Below, piece by piece: positions 42,791 through 50,015 of a DNA stretch of 64,000 bases (the stretch's first letter is position 1; each line of letters opens with the position of its first letter). The translations under genes and the position numbers were made by a program. The notes under the pieces were generated by a model. That model searched no databases. It saw only the letters and a program-made list of their open reading frames with translations, and had not been told where the DNA came from. This DNA comes from CAWJKP01 sp963843465. GTDB lineage: Bacteria > Planctomycetota > Planctomycetia > Pirellulales > Thermoguttaceae. The stretch covers positions 2,108,001 through 2,172,000 of the forward strand of contig CAWJKP010000001.1 of assembly GCA_963843465.1 (NCBI GenBank), read 5' to 3'.

Positions 42791-42877
42791 CCGGCCCGGA
42801 TCGAGGACTGCAAGGCGGCCGTCCGCTGGCTGAGGGCCAATGCGAAGAAGTACAACCTCGAGCCGAAGGTCCACGGG
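42791..42877 (+). pseudogene. Fragment of an alpha/beta hydrolase (BD-FAE/carboxylesterase-like)
   Basis: The frame gives PARIEDCKAAVRWLRANAKK followed by YNLEP. This is the well-conserved helix before the nucleophile elbow in planctomycete esterase/lipase proteins (usual form PAQIEDCKAAVRWLR). Neither the oxyanion part before it nor the GxSxG after it is present. It is a 29-codon relic between the giant gene and the MFS pseudogene. Confidence 0.5.
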
Positions 42878-42886
42878 TACGCGTAC

Positions 42887-44046
42887 TCAAAGCATTTGCA
42901 AGATAACGACCACGACCGCAAGGACAACGCATATCGGCGCCAGCAGGTTCATGCTCTTGCGGATGTTGGATCCCTTGGCCAGATTGCCGATGGCCTTGGG
43001 CACGGTTGCGCCGCCCAGCAGCGCCCCGGCGAAGATGATCCCGAAGACGCTGCCGTGGACCTCCGGGGTGAACTTGCCATAGGCGATTGCCACGATCTGC
43101 GGGAAAAAGGGGGCGGTGAGCAGTCCCACCAACAACACCAACAGCCAGGCCAGCGGGTGCGCCGCGTGCGGGTCATCCAGACCATGAGCAACGCCACGGC
43201 CAGCGAGGCGGCGGCCACGAACCAATGGCCATAGTCCTTCAGCGCGGGCACAAAGCTGGCAGCGAACCGCCCGCCCATCAGCGCCACCGCATAGACCGAG
43301 ATCAGCCGCTGCGCCGAGGCGTCGATCGCATCGGGATCGGCCTTGCTTCCAAAGCTGGTAAGCACCTCTTTTCCAAAGGCCGGCAGCCAATTGCTGAAGG
43401 AGACATCCAATGCGGAGTAGCAAAACAGCGCCAGGCCGGCCACCAGCACGGCCGGCTGGGCAAGCAGGGAGACCGCTTTGGCGAATTGGAAGGCATCCCC
43501 GCTCCGTGACGGATAGTCTGCCCCAACGGCGAGCACTACCGGAGCCCCGATCACCAGGGCCAAGACCGAAACCGTGTTCTCGTACGACATCTTGCGGAAC
43601 AGGTAACTCATGGTCAAGGGCGCCAGCAGCAACCCCGCGCCGAAGGCCACGTTGCCCCGGTTCAGCGCAGCCCCGGGGTTCGTCCCATGGAACAACACCT
43701 TGGGAAGCAGCGTGTTCGCGGCGGTGTTCAGGGCCATCGCACCGAAGCCCAACAACAGGCAGGACGCCATCACCGTCGCATAGGACTTGCTTCGCGCCAG
43801 CAGGACAATGCAGACGGCCGCCGCCGCAAATCCGAAGACTGCCACCGGCTTGTGGCCCAAGCGATCGGTGGCGACGCCCATCAGCAGCGAAGCGACCAGG
43901 CAGGCGCCCATGAAGCCCGTCACCAGGGTGCCGAAGCGGGCCTGATCGATCTTCAGTCGAGGCATCAGCTTGACGCTGATCGCGCCCAACAGCGAGAAAC
44001 AGACGCCCAGCCCGAACGAGCACAACAGTGCGACAATCTTCACCAT
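42887..44046 (-). pseudogene. MFS transporter with one frameshift
   Basis: Start ATG 44046 with AAGGAGC upstream. The N-terminal frame (MVKIVALLCSFGLGVCFSLL, then GTLVTGFMGACLVASLLMGV and ATDRLGHKPV, the MFS loop 2-3 signature) runs to about 43170. The continuation (HPLAWLLVLLVGLLTAPFFP, then FGIIFAGALLGGATVPKAIG) is in another frame and ends at 42887. Together they make a normal 12-helix transporter of about 385 residues, so a 1-base indel near 43165-43172 splits an otherwise complete gene. A carbohydrate or small organic substrate is plausible from context. Sequencing error cannot be excluded. Confidence 0.75.
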
Positions 44047-44155
44047 GCTTCGTTGCTCCTTGGTTTCTGTTAGGCAATTGCCGCATCCCGCATGGTCAAA
44101 ATACTCGGCCGAAATGCAAGTGTCAATCTCCACGCCGCTTACATGCAGATGAAGA

Positions 44156-44428
44156 ATGGAGATAGCGCACCTGGGCGGCTACGGCAACGCCGACAGCATG
44201 GGGCCGGACAGCCCGGTCGTCGATCCCAAGACCGGCAAGCTCCGCCCGCGGCAGAGGGACGATCCCCCGGGCCTGAGAAGCCCCTTGGCCGAACCCGACG
44301 TCGCCTTTGCCTGGTTGTTGGCCGTCGGCGTCAGCGACAAGTACATCTACGCCGGCGACCCGGTCAACCAGCGGATCTTGAAAATCAAGATGACCTCCGC
44401 CGCCGAGAAAATCTGCGAGGTCCAATAG
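44156..44428 (+). pseudogene. C-terminal remnant of an NHL-repeat-like protein
   Basis: The last 35 residues (LAVGVSDKYIYAGDPVNQRI, then LKIKMTSAAEKICEVQ) look like the final blade of an NHL/beta-propeller protein. The preceding residues (MEIAHLGGYGNADSMGPDSP) show no such pattern and the gene has no good RBS. Probably the 3' end of a lost secreted propeller protein, 110 bases from the divergent MFS start. Confidence 0.35.
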
Positions 44429-44665
44429 CAATCGGTTTCCGGCGTTTGTCCTTACAAGCAATCCAGCACGAGGACCATCCAGCGAGTATTTTGACCAAAC
44501 CGGCTACCGCATTCGAGTTTTTGGGAAATTCCAGGGAGCTTGACAACGCCGAAAACCACAACTAAGCTGAACGTCGTCTCGCCAATATTGGGGGGTCCTG
44601 GCGGCTGCGACAAAAGCCAGGATACCGCGAATCAAAACCCTGTCTCTAACGAAACGAGGCCCCCG

Positions 44666-46651
44666 GTGAACTTCTCCCGACCGGTGCTGAGTGCCATTCT
44701 GCTCTTGCTGGGCAGCCAGCTTGTTTCCACCGCGCAGGCTGAAGGTCCCACGAAGCAACTCTTGGTTCTGAACGGCGAGATCCAAAAACGCCTGATGCCG
44801 CAATTCGGGTCGAGCGATCAGGTGAGCGCGGCCGTCAGCAAGAACGCGACGGCCCCGGGCCTGGTGATCATCATCCAACCCGGCAAGGCAGACTATCCGG
44901 GCATCGGGCTGAAGCCCGAGGGAAAGGCATGGGACCTCTCGGCCTTCGGTCACGTTGAGGCCCAGGTGGTCAACACAGGCTCCAAGGAACTTCTCTTCGC
45001 TCTGCGGGTGGATAACGGAGGCGATTGGCACGATTCTCCCTGGAACTGCGAGCAGACCTACCTCAAGCCGGGGCAGCGAGGAACGGTCACGGTGATCTTC
45101 GGTCATTCCTATGGCCACCAGCCCGCCTATCCGTTGAATCCGAAGAAAGTGGTGAATATCCTGATGTTCACCGGCAAAGTCGATACCGCAACGTCGTTTC
45201 GCATCGAGTCCCTCGTGGCCGGCGGCCCGGCGGGCGAGAAGGCAGCGGTGGACCCCGCCTCCGTGCGCGTCAAACCCAAGAGCGGCTTTCTGCTCGGTCC
45301 CGGCGTGCCGATCGACGCCAAGACCCAGATCGAGACCACGGGGCCGAAGGTATCGGTGGCCGCCGATGGGCAGTCGCTGGAAGTGGTCTTTCCGGTCGCC
45401 AGGGGCGAGCAGTCGGTGGCCCTCAAGCCCCCGGCCGGCCGCTGGGACCTCCGCGACGCTACGGAGGTCCGCGTCAAGCTGAAGAACGAAGGCCAATTGC
45501 CGTGTACCCCCAGCGTCCAGGTGACCAGCAACGGCGGCCCGACGGACCTCGTCACTGCCGCCGTACCGCTGGCCGCGGGGGCGGAACGGGAGATCGTGGT
45601 TCCCTTCGCCCCCGCCGTTAGTCCGAAGGGCTCCCCGAACGGCAGAAAAGGTGGATTCTGGGGCGGTTGGGAGAATCTGCCGGGCACCGGAACCAAGTTC
45701 ACCAGCGATGCTGCCGCCGCCGTGAAAATCACCGCCAGGCACGACGGCGAGGCGACGCTCCTGATCGAATCGATCACGGCCGCTGCGCCTCCGGCGGTGC
45801 TCCCTGACTGGCTCGGCAAGCGGCCGCCGGTCGCGGGCGACTGGGTCAAAACCTTCGATGAAGAATTCGACGGCCCGACCATCGACCAGAAGAAATGGAA
45901 CATCTATGGTCCCAACTATTGGGACAGGGCGAGCCACTGGACCAAGGACAACTTGATCCTCAAAGACGGCCTGGCGATCTTCCGCTTCGAGAAGAAACGC
46001 GGCTTCCATAACGATAATTCCGACCCGAAGGCAATACCGCAGAACCTTAGCGGACAAAAAGAGTCGGACTACGCTTGCGGCTATCTGGACACCTATGGCA
46101 AATGGGTGCAACGCTACGGCTACTTCGAAGCCCGCGTGAAACTCCCCAGGGTCCCGGGGCTGTGGCCGACGTTCTGGATGATACCCGATCGCGGCGAGGC
46201 CGCCGGCCCGCAATGGAAGCGCGGCGACACCGGCAACGGCGGGATGGAGTTGGACATCATGGAACACCTGACCCGCTGGGGACCCTACCGCTACAATATC
46301 GCCTGCCACTGGGACGGCTACGACAAGGACCACCAGGCGATCGGTTCGACGTTCAATTACCTGCAAGCGGACAGGGACGGCTTTATTACCCCCGGCCTGC
46401 TCTGGACGCCTGGTTCGGTGGTTATGTACTGCAACGGCAAGGAACTCTGGCAATGGAAAAATTCCCGGGTATCGAACGTGCCGTCGCAGTTCATCTTCGA
46501 GGTCACCACGGGCGGTTGGGACAACAACGCCGTGGACGACAAGCAATTGCCCGCCGACTACCTGATCGACTATGTGCGCGTTTGGCAGCGCAAAGACCTC
46601 GCTTCCAGCGCGGACGGGTATCAGCCCGCGCCCAAGCCCGAGAAGAAGTGA
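44666..46651 (+). CDS. Secreted GH16 endo-beta-glucanase/agarase-type glycosidase
   Basis: 661 residues from the GTG at 44666, chosen because it starts a signal peptide (VNFSRPVLSAILLLLGSQLV, cut near AQA) and has GAGG 6 bases upstream. Two beta-sandwich, CBM-like regions fill about 30-390. The GH16 jelly roll follows: TFDEEFDGPTIDQKKWN at its start and the catalytic motif ELDIME (Glu528 nucleophile, Asp530, Glu533 acid/base) after KRGDTGNGG. It ends VWQRKDL plus a short tail. GH16 enzymes cut beta-1,3/1,4-glucans, agarose or carrageenan; the substrate cannot be told. It is one of the few intact enzymes in the decayed 42.8-64 kb region. Confidence 0.92.
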   Translation: MNFSRPVLSAILLLLGSQLVSTAQAEGPTKQLLVLNGEIQKRLMPQFGSSDQVSAAVSKNATAPGLVIIIQPGKADYPGIGLKPEGKAWDLSAFGHVEAQVVNTGSKELLFALRVDNGGDWHDSPWNCEQTYLKPGQRGTVTVIFGHSYGHQPAYPLNPKKVVNILMFTGKVDTATSFRIESLVAGGPAGEKAAVDPASVRVKPKSGFLLGPGVPIDAKTQIETTGPKVSVAADGQSLEVVFPVARGEQSVALKPPAGRWDLRDATEVRVKLKNEGQLPCTPSVQVTSNGGPTDLVTAAVPLAAGAEREIVVPFAPAVSPKGSPNGRKGGFWGGWENLPGTGTKFTSDAAAAVKITARHDGEATLLIESITAAAPPAVLPDWLGKRPPVAGDWVKTFDEEFDGPTIDQKKWNIYGPNYWDRASHWTKDNLILKDGLAIFRFEKKRGFHNDNSDPKAIPQNLSGQKESDYACGYLDTYGKWVQRYGYFEARVKLPRVPGLWPTFWMIPDRGEAAGPQWKRGDTGNGGMELDIMEHLTRWGPYRYNIACHWDGYDKDHQAIGSTFNYLQADRDGFITPGLLWTPGSVVMYCNGKELWQWKNSRVSNVPSQFIFEVTTGGWDNNAVDDKQLPADYLIDYVRVWQRKDLASSADGYQPAPKPEKK

Positions 46652-47033
46652 TAGTAAGCGGCCACCCCGCCGCCCTGAACTTGAAGTTCTCGGGATTGCT
46701 CGGCAGAATCGGCTCATATTCGATGTGGCTCTTGTCTCCCCGCAAGTCAACGAGCATGACTCGAATCATGGCTGGACCTCTTGTCCAAGGTGATGAGACT
46801 TTGCCTCTGCAATCCATTGCAGATTCCTGGGCAGATGAGGCGGGTACATTACAAAGTCACAAAGCACGCCACATCAGGGAACGGCGGCCGAGGGCATGAG
46901 GGATTCCCTTAGAGATTGCCAGGAACCCCCCTACCGACATTTCCGCACTGCCCTGAGAACGAAAACATGGGTCCGAGGGTATAAGTACGCACCCGCAGAT
47001 AAATCCCAGTTCACAGATCAAGGAGGACAAGAG
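46652..47033. other. Intergenic region and csrA leader
   Basis: 382 bases between GH16 and csrA. A short minus-strand frame (MIRVMLVDLRGDKSHIEYEP at 46769 downwards) looks protein-like for about 38 codons but runs into the antisense of GH16; it may be a 5' gene fragment. A CTGCAA-TCCA-TTGCAG hairpin lies near 46808. The csrA RBS AAGGAGG ends the region. Confidence 0.35.
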
Positions 47034-47222
47034 ATGCTGGTTCTGAGCCGCAAGCACGGAGAGGCAATCGTCATTGGTGACGGCATTACGGTGACCGTCC
47101 TGGCCGTCGAGGGTGGCCGAGTGAAACTTGGCGTTGTCGCCCCAGCGGAAGTTCCCATTCACCGGGAGGAGATTGGTGAGGCGTTTCGCTCGCCCGCCTG
47201 GGAATTCGCCGAGTGTGCGTGA
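47034..47222 (+). CDS. csrA: Carbon storage regulator CsrA
   Basis: 62 residues from the ATG at 47034 with a perfect AAGGAGG. MLVLSRKHGEAIVIGDGITV, then VLAVEGGRVKLGVVAPAEVP and IHREEI are the full CsrA signature, including the VHREE-type RNA-binding end (here IHREEI) and Arg in GGRVKLG. CsrA dimers bind GGA motifs in leaders and change translation or stability. The tail (GEAFRSPAWEFAECA) is short, as in other planctomycete CsrA. The CcbP-like gene follows 41 bases later, probably co-transcribed. Confidence 0.95.
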   Translation: MLVLSRKHGEAIVIGDGITVTVLAVEGGRVKLGVVAPAEVPIHREEIGEAFRSPAWEFAECA

Positions 47223-47263
47223 CCCTTGCATACCTGTGACCCAAACGACCGGAGACTATCGAG

Positions 47264-47689
47264 ATGCCCGCCACCCAAATTGAAGCCGATTGGCATGGTC
47301 TGAAGGTTTTCAACGAGTTTCTGCCCGAGAAGTGCCGGAAGGACCGCATCCAGGCAGCCCTCGGGCCGCTGGGTGATCGATCACCCAGCGTTGACGACGA
47401 GACAACCCTTCGGTACTACCGCTATCTCGCCGCAAAGCTTTCCTTCCCGTTCACTGCTCACTACCCGGCGCCAAAGACTTCTGAGGAAGAAGTCGAGTAC
47501 CGCTGCACCGTCGTGGGACTGCTCGACCCGAGGAAGCACATCGGCAGCGAGTTCGACGGCATTTTCTGCAAGGCCCGGAAGGGCAGATTTGAGGTGAATC
47601 TGCCGCTGACGGAATTGAAAATCCCAGAGGATGGTCCCAACTTCCAGTTCATCGAGGATTACTGGTACTGGTTCTGGTACTGGCGGTAA
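47264..47689 (+). CDS. CcbP-like (calcium-binding-type) small protein, paralogue 2
   Basis: 141 residues; ATG 47264 with GGAG upstream. It shares with the protein at 24678 the start (DWHGLKVFNEF), the core (LRYYRYLAAKLSFPFTAHYP, EEVEYRCTVVGLLDP), FEVNLPLTELKIPE and the aromatic end FQFIEDYWYWFWYWR. Compared with paralogue 1 it has extra residues (GDRSPS) coded by a perfect 24-base palindrome. Here the partner gene is csrA, whereas paralogue 1 is paired with a DksA-like gene; both partners are global regulators. Calcium binding is a family-based guess. Confidence 0.65.
   Translation: MPATQIEADWHGLKVFNEFLPEKCRKDRIQAALGPLGDRSPSVDDETTLRYYRYLAAKLSFPFTAHYPAPKTSEEEVEYRCTVVGLLDPRKHIGSEFDGIFCKARKGRFEVNLPLTELKIPEDGPNFQFIEDYWYWFWYWR
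47367..47390. repeat. Perfect 24-base palindrome inside a coding region
   Basis: CGCTGGGTGATC is followed directly by its reverse complement GATCACCCAGCG. It lies in the CcbP-like gene at the point where this protein has an insert relative to its paralogue. Confidence 0.85.
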
Positions 47690-47737
47690 GCTACTGCGGC
47701 CAGGATCGGGGCGTTGAAGAAGCCATGGCCGGCACCC

Positions 47738-48188
47738 TCAGCCAGGTACATCGCCAAACCAGATCGACGTGAGCACGGTAGTCTGCGTCGGAGTGAGGGA
47801 GATTCCCTGGTCCTTCATCACCTTCCTCACGGCTTTCGCTGCTGCTAGCGAGACTGCCCCCTCCAGTTCGGCACGGATCTTGGCAGACTTATCCACCAAC
47901 CTGAGAGCCTTGTCCTGAGCGGGGTCCAGGATGATCTGATCCTCACGGGCGCTCTTCGCGCCCTTCTTCTTTTGGGTCTTCCGGGATTTGGGTGGGTGGC
48001 ACGGACGACCGAGAGAACGGAACCAGAGAAGAGGAACCCGTATTTCTTGGTGCGGGGTACGGGTTCCTCTTCTCTGTTCGGCGCTGTCGGGTGGCCCAAT
48101 TCCGTGTTCCGCACGTCGTTTCGACCCGGTCTGGCCCACCCAAATCCCGGAAGACCCTTCTTTTTTTGGCAGCACGCTTCTTCGCCAT
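47738..48188 (-). pseudogene. Small gene interrupted by a palindromic element
   Basis: The ATG at 48188 begins MAKKRAAKK and the segment after the element reads KKKGAKSAREDQIILDPAQD, then KALRLVDKSAKIRAELEGAV and ends TVLTSIWFGDVPG at 47738. Removing the 184-base element and one copy of the 7-base direct repeat rejoins a lysine-rich start to this helical protein of about 85 residues, apart from one base in an A-run, where slippage is common. The product family is not recognised. With the element in place the frame from the ATG stops at 47943. Confidence 0.6.
47974..48157. mobile_element. 184-bp MITE-like palindromic element (23-bp TIR, 7-bp TSD)
   Basis: Perfect 23-base terminal inverted repeats at 47974-47996 and 48135-48157 (GGGTCTTCCGGGATTTGGGT and 3 more). 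Flanking direct repeat TTCTTTT at 47967-47973 and 48158-48164. An inner perfect 18-base inverted repeat (48025-48042 and 48058-48075) gives a long hairpin. No coding capacity. It sits near codon 10 of a small gene. Confidence 0.8.
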
Positions 48189-48212
48189 GGCGACCTCCGG
48201 TTCGACTAGAAA

Positions 48213-48446
48213 ATGACCATCGGCAGTATAGCAGGCCGAGCGGTCTGCAAACAGTGTAGCGGGACCACTTCAGTGTTCTATCTGCTCGAGATCTCAGGCG
48301 GGTTTCAGGCAATGCTTTGCGAACTCTGCGAGTGTGAGGAGGCCCACAACTTCCACCGCTTCATTCCCCGGACCCTGCATACCAACAAGTGGTTCAAAAA
48401 GCGGTACGCTCGGGAGGAAATGCGGCGGGAAGGGAAAGACTGTTGA
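48213..48446 (+). CDS. Small Cys-rich, probably zinc-binding protein
   Basis: 77 residues from the ATG at 48213; no good RBS is seen. Two cysteine pairs (AVCKQCSGT and MLCELCECEE) about 18 residues apart suggest a zinc ribbon, followed by a His/Arg-rich tail (NFHRFIPRTLHTNKWFKKRY). No family recognised. It starts 24 bases from the divergent interrupted gene. Confidence 0.4.
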   Translation: MTIGSIAGRAVCKQCSGTTSVFYLLEISGGFQAMLCELCECEEAHNFHRFIPRTLHTNKWFKKRYAREEMRREGKDC

Positions 48447-48651
48447 CATCATGCGCAGTTCCGCTAAAGTGATGGGTAACCCGGAATTGGGACGGCTGCC
48501 GTGAGGTTCATTGACCGCGCCGGCGATCGCCCGTTCTTCCTGTAGCTGGTCCATTACGCCGTGCATTTTCCCATCGAGTGGGAATACGCCCGGTCGACAA
48601 GGTGATCACTTCGTCAAGTCTGTTGAAACCCTCGGTGTTGGAGAAGAGAAC

Positions 48652-49827
48652 ATGTCGCAACGTCCTTTGAAAGTCGGGCTCGTTGGTGGTGGCGGTGGGG
48701 CCTTCATCGTCCACCCGCATCAGCGTGCGATCCATTTTGATGGAACACGGCGCGTCGTCTGCGCTGCGCTGCATCCCGACCCCGCCGTGGCCATGCGGGA
48801 GGCGGAGAACTGGCCCTATCCGCTCCAGGGCTACAAGAGCTACGACGAAATGATCGAGGCCGAGGCGAAAAAACCCTTGGGCCAGCGGATCGACTACGCC
48901 TTGATCGTCACGCCCAACCACGTCCATTTCGATCCCGCCAGGAAGCTTCTCGAGGCGGGCATCCCCGTGATGTGCGAGAAGCCGATGACGATTACCCTGG
49001 CGGAGTCCGACGAACTGGCAAGACTGGTCCGCGCCAAGAACATCCCCTTCTGCGTGGCGCACACGTACATCGGACACTGGACCACCCGCCTCTCGCGATT
49101 CATCGTCCGCAGCGGCCTGCTGGGCGAGATTCGCTGGATCGACGCCTACTATCTTCAGGGCTGGCTCTTCGAACGCGCCGAAGACAAGGGCGTCGTCCAG
49201 GCGGAGTGGCGAGTCGATCCCAAACGCGCGGGCGCAAGTGGCTGCGGCGGCGACATCGGCACCCACGCGCTGATGCAGCTTCGCTATTGCACGGGCCTGG
49301 AGGTCCGCCGCCTTATGGCCCACCTGGAAACATTCATCCCCAATCGTCACCTCGACGACCACTTCACCGTCTACGCCGAGTTGGACAACGGCGGGCGGGC
49401 CCTGATCCGCACCAGCCAGATCAGCGTGGGGCACAAGAACGATTGCGGCATCGAGATCGTCGGCGCCAAGGGTTCGCTCCGCTGGGCCCAGGAAGACGCG
49501 GAGAAGATCACGATCCACCTGCCGGGCCAGCCCGATCTGACCTACTGGCGCGGCTGCGTCGTGCCCAGCGACGGGTTCCTCAAGAATGTGCCGGCGGAAC
49601 TGCTGGCGGAGATCACCCTTCCGTCGGGACACGTGGAGGCGCATCACGACGCCTTCGCCCGCCTGCACCGTTGCTTCGAAGCCGACGTCCGCTGCTACAA
49701 CGAGGGAAAACCTTTCAGCGGCGACGGTCTGCGATACGCCAATGTGGACGACGGCCGGATGGGCGTCTACTTCATCTCGAAAGCCGTTGAAAGCAACCGG
49801 AAAGGCGGCGCTTGGATCGGTCTGTAG
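48652..49827 (+). CDS. Gfo/Idh/MocA family oxidoreductase
   Basis: 391 residues from the ATG at 48652 (GGAGAAG upstream; the longer upstream frame looks non-coding). N-terminal Rossmann fold: KVGLVGGGGGAFIVHPHQRA, then YALIVTPNHVHF and the hallmark EKP (Glu109-Lys110 in MCEKPMT). The C-terminal half carries GCGGDIGTHALMQLRYCTGL, the DxxxH active-site region of this family. Such enzymes oxidise or epimerise sugars and inositols with NAD(P). It is cytoplasmic (no signal peptide) and could process sugars released by the secreted enzymes nearby. Complete. Confidence 0.92.
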   Translation: MSQRPLKVGLVGGGGGAFIVHPHQRAIHFDGTRRVVCAALHPDPAVAMREAENWPYPLQGYKSYDEMIEAEAKKPLGQRIDYALIVTPNHVHFDPARKLLEAGIPVMCEKPMTITLAESDELARLVRAKNIPFCVAHTYIGHWTTRLSRFIVRSGLLGEIRWIDAYYLQGWLFERAEDKGVVQAEWRVDPKRAGASGCGGDIGTHALMQLRYCTGLEVRRLMAHLETFIPNRHLDDHFTVYAELDNGGRALIRTSQISVGHKNDCGIEIVGAKGSLRWAQEDAEKITIHLPGQPDLTYWRGCVVPSDGFLKNVPAELLAEITLPSGHVEAHHDAFARLHRCFEADVRCYNEGKPFSGDGLRYANVDDGRMGVYFISKAVESNRKGGAWIGL

Positions 49828-49842
49828 CGGGGCGCCTCAGTA

Positions 49843-50013
49843 GTAAGCGTTCACGGGGACTGTCCCGATTTTCGCGGCGAAGGCGGTGTCGCCTTGGAAA
49901 GGGCCGTTGTCGCCGCGAAAATGGGACTGTCCCCTTCGGCACTACGTCCCATGGCGAAAAACGCTTTCTCGCCGAAAAATGGACCAGTCCCCAACCTAGC
50001 CGTGAACGCTTAC
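49843..50013. mobile_element. 171-bp MITE-like element with IS66-type ends (14-bp TIR, 8-bp TSD)
   Basis: GTAAGCGTTCACGG at 49843-49856 and its reverse complement at 50000-50013. The 8-base direct repeat CCTCAGTA flanks it (49835-49842 and 50014-50021). Inner palindromic parts include GGGACTGTCCC twice and ATTTTCGCGGCGA with its complement. Ends beginning GTAAGCG and 8-base duplications are typical of IS66-family elements. It has no coding capacity and sits at the stop codon of the gene to its right. Confidence 0.8.
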
Positions 50014-50015
50014 CC

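Noticed and set aside
44504..46750. 748-residue minus-strand frame opposite GH16
   Set aside because: Antisense of a gene with a full GH16 active site; no motif of its own.
46655..46769. Protein-like minus-strand start (MIRVMLVDLRGDKSHIEYEP and on)
   Set aside because: Only about 38 codons look genuine before the frame enters the antisense of GH16; too short to name, at most a 5' fragment.
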